A stretch of 64,000 nucleotides of DNA from NCBI RefSeq assembly GCF_002896965.1, contig NZ_LYMM01000062.1:124001-188000 (forward strand). The letters run 5' to 3'. This document shows, in pieces, positions 43,960 to 52,600 of the stretch. The position numbers and the translations under genes are program-made. Numbering within the stretch: position 1 is the first letter of the stretch; each line of letters begins with the position of its first letter. The stretch comes from Novosphingobium guangzhouense. Lineage in GTDB: Bacteria > Pseudomonadota > Alphaproteobacteria > Sphingomonadales > Sphingomonadaceae. Under the pieces are notes generated by a model that saw only the letters and a program-made list of their open reading frames with translations, had not been told where the DNA came from and searched no databases.

Positions 43960-46890
43960 ATGCGACCCGTATCCACGTCGAGCCTGAGCGCTCTTGCCGC
44001 CGCCCTTCTCCTCTCCGCATGTGCCGCTGCGCCCTCGGGCACACCCGTCGCCGGTACGCCGGCAGCGCCTGCGGCACAGCCACCCGCTCAGGCCCGGCCC
44101 GCCGCAGCCTCGCCGCAGGAACTGGTCGCCAAAGTCGATATTCCTTACGAAAAGTTCGTTCTGGCCAACGGGCTGACCACCATCGTCCACACCGATCGCA
44201 AGGCCCCGATCGTGGGCGTCACGCTATACTACAAGGTCGGCTCCAAGAACGAACCGCGCGGCAAGACCGGCTTCGCGCACCTGTACGAGCATCTGTTCTT
44301 CGGCGGCTCGTCCAACGTGCCCAACTTCGACATCCCGCTGGAAGCTGCGGGGTCCACCTCGACCAACGGTTCCACCTGGTACGACCGCACGAACTACATC
44401 GAAACGGTGCCCACCGGCGCGCTGGACCTTGCGCTGTTCATGGAGAGCGACCGCATGGGCGCGCTGCTGCCCGCAGTCACCCAGGACAAGCTCAACAAGC
44501 AGCGCGGCGTCGTCCAGAACGAAAAGCGGCAGGGCGACAACCAGCCTTACGGCCTTGCCGAATATGCCGTGGCCGAAGGGCTGTTCCCGGTCGGCCACCC
44601 CTATCACCACTCCACCATCGGCTCGATGGCAGACCTTGACGCCGCCAGCCTGACCGACGTGCGCAAGTGGTTCACCGACCACTACGGCCCCAACAATGTC
44701 GTCCTTGTCCTTTCGGGCGATATCGATGCGGCAACGGCGAAGCCCAAGGTCGAAAAGTGGTTCGGTGCCATCCCGAAGGGGCCTGAGGTCGCGCCGGTTT
44801 CCGCAGGGCCGGTCACCCTGCCCGCACCGATGTCCCGCGATCTGACCGATCAGGTGCCGACCCTGCGCCTCAGCCGCGACTGGAGCGGGCCGGGCCTCAA
44901 TGATGCCGACGCCCCGGCGCTGCGGATCGGCATGCACATCCTGGGCGGCCTTGCCAGCTCGCGGCTCGACAACGAACTGGTGCGCGGGCAGCAACTGGCC
45001 GTCTCCGCCTCCGCTTCGGCCATGACGTTCGAGCAGGCCAGTTTCCTCGACGCCTCGATGGACGTGAAGCCGGGCGTCGAGCGGGCAAGCGCCGAAGCCG
45101 CGCTTGACAAGGTCATCGCAGATTTCGTCGCCAGCGGGCCAAGCGAGGACGAAGTGCGCCGTGCCGTCACCTCGATCCTGTCGGGCGAGATCGGCGGGCT
45201 TGAACAGGTCGGCGGCTTCTCCGGCAAGGGCGCCACGCTGGCCGAAGGGCAGGTCTATTCGAACGATCCGGCCAAGTACAAGGCCGACCTTCAGGCCATC
45301 GCCGCGCTGACGCCCGCTGCCGTGCGGGCGGCCATGCACAAGTGGCTGAGCCGGCCGGTCTACAAGATTGCCGTGGTCCCCGGCCAGCGCACCGAAGACG
45401 GCGCAAGCATGGGCGGCTGGGGCGATGAAGCGACCAATCCGCCCGCTCCGGCGGACAAGGGTGGAAAGGCGCCCCGGCTGGCGCCTGCGCCCAAGCGCGC
45501 CGCGCCGCCGGTCGCGCCGGTCAGCGCCCTCGCCTTCCCGGCGATCGAACGCACGACGCTTTCGAACGGCATCCCCGTCGCCCTTGCCCGCCGCACCACG
45601 GTGCCCAAGCTGGTCATGTCGATCGATTTCGATGCCGGCTACGCCGCCGACGCGCTCGATACGCCGGGCACGCAGGGGCTGATGCTGGGTATGCTGGAAG
45701 AAGGCACCACCAGCCTCAACGCCACGCAGATCGCGGAGGAGCAGGAACGGCTTGGCGCGTCCATCGGCACCGGTGCCTCGATGGACACCAGCAGCCTGAC
45801 GATGAGCGCGCTGAGCGCCAATCTCGCGCCCTCGCTGGCGCTCGCCTCGGATATCCTGCTGCACCCTGCCTTCGCGCAGGCCGATTTCGATCGCGCGCGC
45901 GGGCAGGCACAGGCCGAACTGGCGCAGGCCCAGTCGACCCCCAACGCACTCGCCGCCCGCACGATGAGCGGCGAACTGTTCGGCACGCACCCTTATGCCC
46001 AGCCCGCGGATGGCCTTGGCACCGATACCGCACTTGCCGCGCTTACGCCCGAAGCACTGCGCGCCGCCCACGCCAAATGGCTGCGCCCCGACCTTGCGCG
46101 GATCACCGTCGTGGGTGACGTGACGATGGCCGAACTCAAGCCGATGCTGGAAAAGGCGTTTGGCGGCTGGAAGGCCCCGGCAACCGCAAAGCCGGTCAAG
46201 CCGCTGGATACCGCCGCGCCCGTGCCCGCATCGCGCGTGGTGCTGATCGACCGGCCCAATTCCCCGCAGTCGGTGATCCTTGCCGGCCGAGTGCTGCCGC
46301 TGACGGGCCGCACGCCCAATGAAGAGGCGCTGACGCTGGCCAACGACATCGTCGGCAACGGCTTCCTCTCACGCCTCAACCTCGACATCCGTGAGGACAA
46401 GGGCTGGAGCTACGGCGTGCGTTCGGGCGTGAGCCAGTCTACCGGCCCGGTAGCGCTGCAGGTCATGGCCCCTGTGCAGGCAGACCGCACGGGCGATTCG
46501 GTCCGCGCCATCATCGCCGACATGGCCGCCCTGCCGAAAAAGCAGCCGATTTCGGCCGAGGAATACCAGCGCGTAACGGACGGCGCGATTCGCGGCCTGC
46601 CCAACGAATTCGAAACCAACGGGCAGGTGCTGGCCGCCATCGTCAAGAACGACCGGCTGGGGCGGCCGGAAGACTATTACGCCCGCCTTGCCCAGACCTA
46701 TCGCGGGATCGATATGAAGGCGATCGGCGGTGCGGCCGCGCAGTATCTGCAGCCTGCCGACCTGACCTGGGTGATAGTCGGCGACCGCAAGGTGGTGGAA
46801 CCGCAGCTCAAGGGACTGGGTTTGCCCGTAGAGGTCCGCCCTGCACCCACTGCGGCCCCTGATGCGGGCAGCGATGCGGGCGACGAATAA
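43960..46890 (+). CDS. M16 family zinc peptidase, lipoprotein
   Basis: The 976-residue protein is a two-half M16 metallopeptidase. The signal peptide ends in the lipobox LLSAC (Cys near 21), followed by an Ala/Pro-rich linker of about 30 residues, so it is likely tethered to a membrane facing the periplasm. The zinc motif HxxEH is HLYEH in the N-terminal half (near residue 107), after VGVTLYYKVGSKNEP. A second half begins around residue 530 (FPAIERTTLSNGIPVALARR) without the motif. It probably degrades or processes peptides. It resembles the M16 protein at 10394 in layout but differs in sequence and anchoring. Confidence 0.9.
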   Translation: MRPVSTSSLSALAAALLLSACAAAPSGTPVAGTPAAPAAQPPAQARPAAASPQELVAKVDIPYEKFVLANGLTTIVHTDRKAPIVGVTLYYKVGSKNEPRGKTGFAHLYEHLFFGGSSNVPNFDIPLEAAGSTSTNGSTWYDRTNYIETVPTGALDLALFMESDRMGALLPAVTQDKLNKQRGVVQNEKRQGDNQPYGLAEYAVAEGLFPVGHPYHHSTIGSMADLDAASLTDVRKWFTDHYGPNNVVLVLSGDIDAATAKPKVEKWFGAIPKGPEVAPVSAGPVTLPAPMSRDLTDQVPTLRLSRDWSGPGLNDADAPALRIGMHILGGLASSRLDNELVRGQQLAVSASASAMTFEQASFLDASMDVKPGVERASAEAALDKVIADFVASGPSEDEVRRAVTSILSGEIGGLEQVGGFSGKGATLAEGQVYSNDPAKYKADLQAIAALTPAAVRAAMHKWLSRPVYKIAVVPGQRTEDGASMGGWGDEATNPPAPADKGGKAPRLAPAPKRAAPPVAPVSALAFPAIERTTLSNGIPVALARRTTVPKLVMSIDFDAGYAADALDTPGTQGLMLGMLEEGTTSLNATQIAEEQERLGASIGTGASMDTSSLTMSALSANLAPSLALASDILLHPAFAQADFDRARGQAQAELAQAQSTPNALAARTMSGELFGTHPYAQPADGLGTDTALAALTPEALRAAHAKWLRPDLARITVVGDVTMAELKPMLEKAFGGWKAPATAKPVKPLDTAAPVPASRVVLIDRPNSPQSVILAGRVLPLTGRTPNEEALTLANDIVGNGFLSRLNLDIREDKGWSYGVRSGVSQSTGPVALQVMAPVQADRTGDSVRAIIADMAALPKKQPISAEEYQRVTDGAIRGLPNEFETNGQVLAAIVKNDRLGRPEDYYARLAQTYRGIDMKAIGGAAAQYLQPADLTWVIVGDRKVVEPQLKGLGLPVEVRPAPTAAPDAGSDAGDE

Positions 46891-46900
46891 GGAGAGCGGA

Positions 46901-47206
46901 ATGTCCGTTGCAGGAATTTACGATTGCGTCACCAACACCCCGCTCGGCCGCCAGAAGGGCGTGCTGACGATCGTTCCTCAGGCCGGTGATACGTTCACCG
47001 GCCATATCTCCGGCGACCTTGGGGCGATGGATGTGGAGAACGGCAGGGTTGCGGGGCAGACCCTCATCTGGTCGATGAAGATGACCATGCCGATGCCGAT
47101 GAACCTCGATTGCACGGCCACGGTGGAAGGCGATGCGCTGACCGGGACCGTGAAGGCCGGGATGTTCGGAACGATGGAGCTGACGGGCACCCGGCGATCT
47201 TCGTAA
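46901..47206 (+). CDS. Small conserved hypothetical protein
   Basis: The 101-residue protein lacks a signal peptide and membrane segments. Repeated short strands (GVLTIVPQAGDTFTGHISGDLG, MDVENGRVAGQTLIWSMKM, LDCTATVEGDALTGTVKAGMFGTMELTGTR) predict a small antiparallel beta sandwich or barrel. The pattern resembles lipocalin-like or META-type small binding domains, but I cannot name a family. GGAGA lies 5 nt before the ATG, ten bases after the M16 stop, so the two genes are probably co-transcribed. Confidence 0.7.
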   Translation: MSVAGIYDCVTNTPLGRQKGVLTIVPQAGDTFTGHISGDLGAMDVENGRVAGQTLIWSMKMTMPMPMNLDCTATVEGDALTGTVKAGMFGTMELTGTRRSS

Positions 47207-47563
47207 CAAGGTCTGCTCAGTACGGAAAAGGCCCGGCACCGCGCGCTCCACTGTGGCGCAGTGCCGAGCCCCCTCACCCCCCCAGGTGAGCCCGTGAGAC
47301 GACCGGCGACCTGATCACCCGATCCGTCACATACCGTCCTTCAGATGCGCGAAAGCGATGCCTTTTCAGGCACCATCGCGCGAAATTGTAGGAAAGACCC
47401 CCCCGGTCTTCGCGCAATCGATAACACCGCCACGCGCGAAGACAAGCGGATTATTGCGAACGGTCTCAATTTGAGACGCACGTGCCTGCACCGCGAACAA
47501 ACGAAAACGCCGCCGGACCCGACAGGGCACGGCGGCGTGTTTCATTGCATCGGATCTGTGGCC
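47207..47563. other. 357-bp convergent gap with repeated GCGCGAA motif
   Basis: No gene is supported here. The gap lies between the small hypothetical gene and gatB, which converge. It holds a GC-rich imperfect hairpin near 47235-47265, four GCGCGAA words (47347, 47378, 47409 on the other strand, and 47434), the 7-1-7 palindrome GTCTCAA-T-TTGAGAC at 47463-47477, and the gatB terminator at 47500-47538. The density of palindromes is unusual for a convergent gap. Confidence 0.5.
47500..47538 (-). terminator. Intrinsic terminator of the gat operon
   Basis: On the minus strand ACGCCGCC (47538-47531) pairs with GGCGGCGT (47514-47507), with an inner CCC/GGG stem, and is followed by TTTTCGTTT. It lies 26 nt after the gatB stop. 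Confidence 0.75.
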
Positions 47564-49060
47564 TCAGCCCAGCTTGGCCTTCAGGATCTCGTTGACGACC
47601 TGCGGGTTGGCCTTGCCCTGCATCGCCTTCATCGTCTGACCCACGAAGAAGCCGAACAGCGCGACCTTGCCGTCCTTGTACTGGGCAACCTTGTCACCGT
47701 TCGCGGCGAGGATTTCGTCCACCTTGGCCTCGATTGCGCCGGTGTCCGATTCCTGCTTCAGCCCCTCGCGCTCGACGATCGCACCGGCATCGTCACCGGT
47801 TTCAAGCATGATCTCCAGCACCTGCTTGGCGATCGAGCCCGAAATGGTGCCCTTGCCCACCAAGGCCAGCAGTTCGGCTGCCTGCCCCTGACTGACCGGC
47901 GAGGTATCCAGCGCCTTGCCCAGCTTGTTCAGCGCGCCGAAGAATTCCGAAATCAGCCAGTTGGCCGCCTGCTTGGCGACGTCTGCGGGCTGCTTGCCCT
48001 GCGCGGCTGCGGCCTTGCCCAGCAGCACTTCGAACCAGCGCGCGGTATCGACGTCCGCCGTCAGCACCGCCGCGTTATAGGCCGAAAGCCCCAGTTCGCC
48101 GACATAGCGTGCGCGCTTGGCATCGGGCAGTTCGGGAAGCGAGGCGCGGCAATCCTCAAGGAACGCGTCGTCCAGTTCCAGCGGCAGCAGGTCGGGATCG
48201 GGGAAGTAGCGGTAATCGTGCGCATCTTCCTTCGAACGCATCGACCGCGTGGTGCCGGTGTTGGGGTCGAACAGGCGGGTTTCCTGCACGATCTTGCCGC
48301 CGCCTTCCAGCACATCAACCTGGCGATTCGCCTCGTGCTCGATCGTCTGCATGACGAAGCGCACCGAATTGACGTTCTTCGTCTCGGTACGGGTGCCGAA
48401 CTCGTCACCGGGCTTGCGCACCGAAACGTTGACGTCGCAGCGCATCGAGCCCTGATCCATATTGCCGTCACACGAACCGACATAGCGCAGGATCGTGCGC
48501 AGCTTCGATACGTAAGCCCCTGCTTCGGCAGGAGAACGCATGTCGGGACGGCTGACGATCTCCATCAGCGCCACGCCCGAACGGTTGAGATCGACATAGG
48601 ACATCGTGGGGTGCTGATCGTGCATCAGCTTGCCCGCATCCTGCTCGACGTGAATGCGCTCGATCCCGATGACCTTGTCTTCGGGGATGCCAGCCTTCTC
48701 GTCCGCCTCGATCGTGATCGAGCCTTCGCCGACAAGCGGGTGGTAAAGCTGGCTGATCTGGTAGCCCTGCGGAAGATCGGCATAGAAGTAGTTCTTGCGA
48801 TCGAAGCGCGACCACTTGTTGATCTGCGCGTCGATGGCCATGCCGGTGCGCACCGCCTGACGGATGCATTCGCGGTTCGGCACCGGAAGCATGCCCGGCA
48901 TCGCCGCGTCAATGAGCGAGACCTGCGTGTTCGGCTCCGCGCCGAACGCCGTCGCCGAACCGGAGAACAGCTTGGAATTGGACGTGACCTGCGCATGGAT
49001 TTCAAGGCCGATCACGACCTCCCAGTCCCCGGTGGCGCCCTGGATGCGATACGTGCTCAT
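47564..49060 (-). CDS. gatB: Asp-tRNA(Asn)/Glu-tRNA(Gln) amidotransferase subunit B
   Basis: GatB binds the misacylated tRNA and its kinase site activates the Glu or Asp side chain in the GatCAB complex. The 498-residue protein begins WEVVIGLEIHAQVTSNSKLFSGS and carries RFDRKNYFYADLPQGYQISQLY, DLNRSGVALMEIVSRPDMRSPAEA and the C-terminal YqeY-like tail domain (GKVALFGFFVGQTMKAMQGKANPQVVNEIL). The ATG at 49060 is one base past the gatA stop; an in-frame extension to 49099 lies inside gatA. It is last in the gatC-gatA-gatB operon. Confidence 0.97.
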   Translation of the reverse strand: MSTYRIQGATGDWEVVIGLEIHAQVTSNSKLFSGSATAFGAEPNTQVSLIDAAMPGMLPVPNRECIRQAVRTGMAIDAQINKWSRFDRKNYFYADLPQGYQISQLYHPLVGEGSITIEADEKAGIPEDKVIGIERIHVEQDAGKLMHDQHPTMSYVDLNRSGVALMEIVSRPDMRSPAEAGAYVSKLRTILRYVGSCDGNMDQGSMRCDVNVSVRKPGDEFGTRTETKNVNSVRFVMQTIEHEANRQVDVLEGGGKIVQETRLFDPNTGTTRSMRSKEDAHDYRYFPDPDLLPLELDDAFLEDCRASLPELPDAKRARYVGELGLSAYNAAVLTADVDTARWFEVLLGKAAAAQGKQPADVAKQAANWLISEFFGALNKLGKALDTSPVSQGQAAELLALVGKGTISGSIAKQVLEIMLETGDDAGAIVEREGLKQESDTGAIEAKVDEILAANGDKVAQYKDGKVALFGFFVGQTMKAMQGKANPQVVNEILKAKLG

Positions 49061-49061
49061 G

Positions 49062-50546
49062 TTACCACCACTTCCCCGGCTTCGCCGTAAATCCTGCACG
49101 CCCCTCGATCGCCAGACCTGCGTTCAGCACGCCCTGCTCGTCGAGCGGGCGGCCGATGATCTGCAGGCCCAGCGGCAGCCCCTGCGCGTCGAGGCCGGCC
49201 GGCACCGACATCGCGGGCAGGCCCGCCAGTGAAGCGGGAACCGTGAACACGTCGTTGAGGTACATCGCGATCGGGTCTTCGTTGCTTTCACCCAGCGCGA
49301 ACGCGGCGCTTGGCGCGGTCGGCGTGAGGAGCACGTCGACCTGTTCGAACGCCTTGGCAAAGTCCTGCGAGATCAGCGCGCGGACCTTCTGCGCCTTGGT
49401 ATAATAGGCGTCGTAGAAGCCCGCCGACAGCACATACGTGCCGATCAGGATGCGCCGCTTGACCTCCGGCCCGAAGCCGTCCGCGCGGGTGGCGGCGTAC
49501 ATGTCCTGCAGGCCCGCACCATCGGGCAGATCGCGCAGACCGTAACGCACGCCGTCATAGCGCGCGAGGTTCGACGAGGCTTCGGCAGGCGCGATGATGT
49601 AGTAGGTCGCCAGCGCGTACTGCGTGTGCGGCAGCGAGACTTCGACCACTTCGGCGCCCGCGTCCTTGAGCCAGGCGATGCCCTGTTCCCAGATCGCCTC
49701 GATCTCTGCGGGCATGCCCTCGACGCGGTATTCCTTCGGAATGCCGACCTTCTTGCCCTTGAGGTCGCCGACAAGCGCTGCGGTCCAGTTCGGCACCGGC
49801 AGTTCCAGGCTGGTCGCATCCTTGGGATCGAAGCCCGCCATGCTTTCCAGCATGATCGCGCAGTCGGTCACGTCGCGGCCCATCGCACCCGCCTGGTCGA
49901 GCGAGCTGGCATAAGCCACCACGCCCCAGCGCGAACAACGGCCATACGTGGGCTTGATGCCGGTGGTGCCGGTGTAGGCGGCAGGCTGGCGGATCGAGCC
50001 GCCGGTGTCGGTGCCGGTGGCCGCAGGCGCAAGGCGCGCCGCGATCGCCGCCGAGGAACCGCCCGAGGAACCGCCCGCCGTCAGCGGCGCATTGCTGCCG
50101 GGGCGACGCCAGGGCGACACGACCGAGCCGAAATGGCTGCTCTCGTTCGACGAACCCATCGCGAACTGGTCAAGGTTGAGCTTGCCCAGCAGGCCCGCGC
50201 CCGCGTCCCACAGCTTCTGCGAAACAGTCGATTCGTACTGCGGCACGAAACCTTCGAGGATGTGGCTGGCGGCCGTGGTCTGGACGCCCGTGGTGGCGAA
50301 CAGGTCCTTCATGCCGATCGGCACGCCCGCCATCGCGCCAAGCGTCTCGCCCGCGGCGCGCTTTGCATCCACGGCCTTCGCCGCCTCGATCGCGTGATCG
50401 GGGGTAGCGACGATGAAGGCGTTCAGCGCGCCCTGCGCCGCCGCGACATTGGCGTTGAACGCCTCTGCCACTTCGACGGCGGAGAAGGTTCCGGCGGCAA
50501 CGCCGTCGCGGATGGCGGCTACGCCAAGATCAGTAATTTCGCTCAT
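49062..50546 (-). CDS. gatA: Asp-tRNA(Asn)/Glu-tRNA(Gln) amidotransferase subunit A
   Basis: GatA is the amidase subunit that releases ammonia from glutamine. The 494-residue protein has the amidase-signature Ser-cisSer-Lys catalytic set: Lys in GVPIGMKDLF and the serines in GGSSGGSSAAIAARLAPAATGTDTGGSIRQPA. The pattern MGSSNESSHFGSVVSPW is specific for GatA. Presence of GatCAB means the organism makes Gln-tRNA and perhaps Asn-tRNA by the indirect route, as alphaproteobacteria do. One base separates it from gatC. Confidence 0.97.
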   Translation of the reverse strand: MSEITDLGVAAIRDGVAAGTFSAVEVAEAFNANVAAAQGALNAFIVATPDHAIEAAKAVDAKRAAGETLGAMAGVPIGMKDLFATTGVQTTAASHILEGFVPQYESTVSQKLWDAGAGLLGKLNLDQFAMGSSNESSHFGSVVSPWRRPGSNAPLTAGGSSGGSSAAIAARLAPAATGTDTGGSIRQPAAYTGTTGIKPTYGRCSRWGVVAYASSLDQAGAMGRDVTDCAIMLESMAGFDPKDATSLELPVPNWTAALVGDLKGKKVGIPKEYRVEGMPAEIEAIWEQGIAWLKDAGAEVVEVSLPHTQYALATYYIIAPAEASSNLARYDGVRYGLRDLPDGAGLQDMYAATRADGFGPEVKRRILIGTYVLSAGFYDAYYTKAQKVRALISQDFAKAFEQVDVLLTPTAPSAAFALGESNEDPIAMYLNDVFTVPASLAGLPAMSVPAGLDAQGLPLGLQIIGRPLDEQGVLNAGLAIEGRAGFTAKPGKWW

Positions 50547-50547
50547 G

Positions 50548-50850
50548 TTATTCGATCACCTTGGGCACGCCGAAGAAGCCGTGTTCGGCGGCAGGAGCAT
50601 TGGCCAGAACGGCGTCGCGCTTGTCACCGCCGGTCAGCGGATCGGCATCGATCACGTCGTCGCGCAGGCGCAGGGTGTTGGGGATCACGGCGGTCATCGG
50701 TTCGATGCCGTCGGTATTCACCTGCCCAAGTTGTTCCACCCAGGCGAGAATGCCGTTCAGCTCGGGCACCATGGCCTCAAGCTCCGGCTCGCTCACCTTG
50801 ATGCGCGCGAGGCTGGCGATCTTCGCCACGGTTGCGGTATCGACCGACAT
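50548..50850 (-). CDS. gatC: Asp-tRNA(Asn)/Glu-tRNA(Gln) amidotransferase subunit C
   Basis: GatC is the 100-residue belt subunit that stabilises GatA-GatB. The start MSVDTATVAKIASLARIKVSEPELE and the central ELNGILAWVEQLGQVNTDGIEPM are diagnostic, as is the ending GFFGVPKVIE. It opens the gatCAB operon. The ATG at 50850 follows an AAGGAAA-like site. Confidence 0.96.
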   Translation of the reverse strand: MSVDTATVAKIASLARIKVSEPELEAMVPELNGILAWVEQLGQVNTDGIEPMTAVIPNTLRLRDDVIDADPLTGGDKRDAVLANAPAAEHGFFGVPKVIE

Positions 50851-50963
50851 GGCTTTCCTTTACGTTTGAGCCCGCCGCGCTGGACGCACGGCGGGCGGAA
50901 ATTCGATAGTGGTGCGCTAGCAGCGGGGCGGCACGGCTTCAAGCGCGCGTCGCCCCGAGACGG

Positions 50964-51473
50964 TTACTGCGCGGGCTTCCCAGCCTCGCCCTGCGGCTGG
51001 CCTGCCTGGGCCTGGGCCTGGGCCTGGGCCTGAGCTTGCGCCTGCATCTGGGCCATCATCGCCTGGATTTCCTCTGCAGTCTTGAAATCGAGCAGGTCGA
51101 TCTCGAAGACCAGCGTGGAATTCGCCGGGATCGGGCCGGACGCTTCTGCGCCATAGCCGAGTTCGGGCGGAATGGTGAGGCGATAGCGCCCGCCGCGCTC
51201 CATCTGGACAAGACCCTGCGCGAAGCCGGGAACAACCTCATCCAGCGCCATCGGCATATGTTCGTTCTGGTCGAACACGGTGCCGTCGGTCAGCATGCCC
51301 TTGTAATTGATGAGCACGTAGGAATGCGCCGGAGGCTTGCCGCCGGTACCGGGCGTGATCGGCTCGACCTTCACTTGCGGGGCAGCAGGAGTCGCGGGAA
51401 CTGCAGGCGCAGCCTGCGCGACTGCGGCCGAAGGCGCTGCAACCATGAGCAGCGCCGCCAATGCCGATTTCAT
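50964..51473 (-). CDS. Exported FKBP-type peptidyl-prolyl isomerase
   Basis: The 169-residue protein has a Sec signal peptide (about 1-19, ending AVAQ) and an FKBP domain (about 35-130: VLINYKGMLTDGTVFDQN, VVPGFAQGLVQMERGGRYRLTIPPELGYGAEASGPIPANSTLVFEIDLLDF). The key active-site aromatic and IPANSTLVF strand are conserved, so prolyl isomerase activity in the periplasm is likely. The C-terminal tail is an unusual run of Gln-Ala dipeptides (about 140-155) encoded by a CCTGGG hexanucleotide repeat. Its ATG overlaps the stop of the upstream FKBP gene (TGATG). Confidence 0.9.
   Translation of the reverse strand: MKSALAALLMVAAPSAAVAQAAPAVPATPAAPQVKVEPITPGTGGKPPAHSYVLINYKGMLTDGTVFDQNEHMPMALDEVVPGFAQGLVQMERGGRYRLTIPPELGYGAEASGPIPANSTLVFEIDLLDFKTAEEIQAMMAQMQAQAQAQAQAQAQAGQPQGEAGKPAQ
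51001..51034. repeat. Hexanucleotide microsatellite in FKBP gene
   Basis: CCTGGG is repeated four times in a row (51005-51028) with a degenerate fifth unit. On the minus strand it encodes alternating Gln and Ala residues in the FKBP tail. Repeat slippage would add or remove two residues without shifting the frame. Confidence 0.8.
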
Positions 51474-52021
51474 CAGGGCTGCGCCGGAGCCGGAGCGCCC
51501 GGAACCGCGCCGGGAGCACCCGGAACGCCAGCCCCGCCCTGCATCTGCTGAAGCTGCTGCAGGATCTGCTGCTGCTGGCGGATTTCGGCAAGGCTCTTGT
51601 AGTCGATCAGTTCGACTTCGAACTTCAGGTCGGCATTGGCCGGAATCGGCGAACCGGCGGGCGGGTTGGCGCCATAGGCCAGCTCGGCCGGGATCGTCAC
51701 GTCATACTTGCCGCCGCGCTGCATCTTCATCAGCGCCTTGGAGAAGCCGGGCACGAACTGCGCCACCGGGTTGGGGTAGTTCTTGTTCTCGTCGAACACC
51801 TTGCCGTCGGTCAGCATGCCCTTGTAGTTGATGAGCACGACATCTTCCATCGTCGGCGAAGCGCCGGTGCCGGCGGTCAGCGTCTTGACGGTGGGTGCGG
51901 GCGGCAGCGCCGCATAGGCGACGCCGGCCGAGGCCAGAGCGATGGCGACCACGCCGATCCAGATCTTGGAAACCGAACCCTTGGTGATCGGCTGAAGCGG
52001 GACACGGGTGATCTCTGTCAT
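51473..52021 (-). CDS. Membrane-anchored FKBP-type peptidyl-prolyl isomerase
   Basis: This 182-residue protein has a short cytosolic N-terminus, an uncleaved anchor or signal at about residues 17-37 (SKIWIGVVAIALASAGVAYAA), and an FKBP domain (VVLINYKGMLTDGKVFDENK, FVPGFSKALMKMQRGGKYDVTIPAELAYG, IPANADLKFEVELIDY). The C-terminus is Gln-rich, then Gly/Ala/Pro-rich. The ATG at 52021 fits the topology; an extension to 52084 has no support. It is translationally coupled to the second FKBP, and the shared NYKGMLTDG segment shows a tandem duplication. Confidence 0.88.
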   Translation of the reverse strand: MTEITRVPLQPITKGSVSKIWIGVVAIALASAGVAYAALPPAPTVKTLTAGTGASPTMEDVVLINYKGMLTDGKVFDENKNYPNPVAQFVPGFSKALMKMQRGGKYDVTIPAELAYGANPPAGSPIPANADLKFEVELIDYKSLAEIRQQQQILQQLQQMQGGAGVPGAPGAVPGAPAPAQP

Positions 52022-52082
52022 CGTCTGAAGCCCTTTTAGTATTCTTATGAACCGCCCGACAGCACATCTGCTGCAGATGCAC

Positions 52083-52112
52083 AAAGGGCGCGGAATGGTG
52101 ATTTCCGCGCCC
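52083..52112 (-). terminator. Terminator after rpsU
   Basis: GGGCGCGGAA and TTCCGCGCCC form a perfect 10-bp stem (52086-52112) with a 7-nt loop, followed on the minus strand by TTTG. It lies 80 nt past the rpsU stop and upstream of the FKBP pair, so it separates the two units. Confidence 0.65.
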
Positions 52113-52191
52113 TAATGGCTCAACCCGGCGCGGCATTCAAGCCGCTCACACGAGTTTTATCGGTGCCTGCCCACGAGGGGCAGAAAGGCTC

Positions 52192-52398
52192 TTACTTAGA
52201 GCCGTCGCGCTCGGCGCGCTTGCGCTCAAGCTTGCGGGCGCGGCGCACAGCAGCAGCCTTTTCGCGAGCGCGCTTTTCCGAGGGCTTCTCGAAGTGACGG
52301 CGCAGCTTCATTTCACGATACACGCCCTCACGCTGCAGCTTCTTCTTGAGAGCCCGAAGAGCCTGATCGACGTTGTTATCGCGGACGAGAATCTGCAT
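52192..52398 (-). CDS. rpsU: 30S ribosomal protein S21
   Basis: S21 is a small basic protein of the 30S subunit that aids initiation. The 68-residue sequence MQILVRDNNVDQALRALKKKL, then REGVYREMKLRRHFEKPSEKRAREKAAA, is diagnostic, and the Arg/Lys-rich tail is typical of alphaproteobacterial S21. I place the start at 52398; an in-frame upstream extension to 52548 has no homology. GAGG lies 11 nt upstream. A hairpin with GCCACGC/GCGTGGC arms in the leader could affect its expression. Confidence 0.96.
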   Translation of the reverse strand: MQILVRDNNVDQALRALKKKLQREGVYREMKLRRHFEKPSEKRAREKAAAVRRARKLERKRAERDGSK

Positions 52399-52600
52399 AA
52401 ACCGAAACACCTCACAAAAACAGACGGGGCCGCCACGCATCCGGTTTGGCGTGGCGAGCCGCGAATCTTGAGCCAATAATAAGGCCGCCGCCGGACTCGG
52501 AGGCAGCTGATTGAGCGGCCCGTTAGCAAAGTGACGGCTCGAAGACAAGAGTTAAGCCGCAACGATTGGATTCTCGGGCGTTCGCGGCTAAGGCGACGCC

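Noticed and set aside
47345..49090. 581-codon plus-strand frame over the gatB region
   Set aside because: It is antisense to gatB, which is certain, and begins in the non-coding convergent gap.
52399..52600. Fluoride riboswitch before crcB
   Set aside because: I could not find the conserved pseudoknot-forming segments of the crcB motif in this gap; only a hairpin belonging to the rpsU leader is visible.
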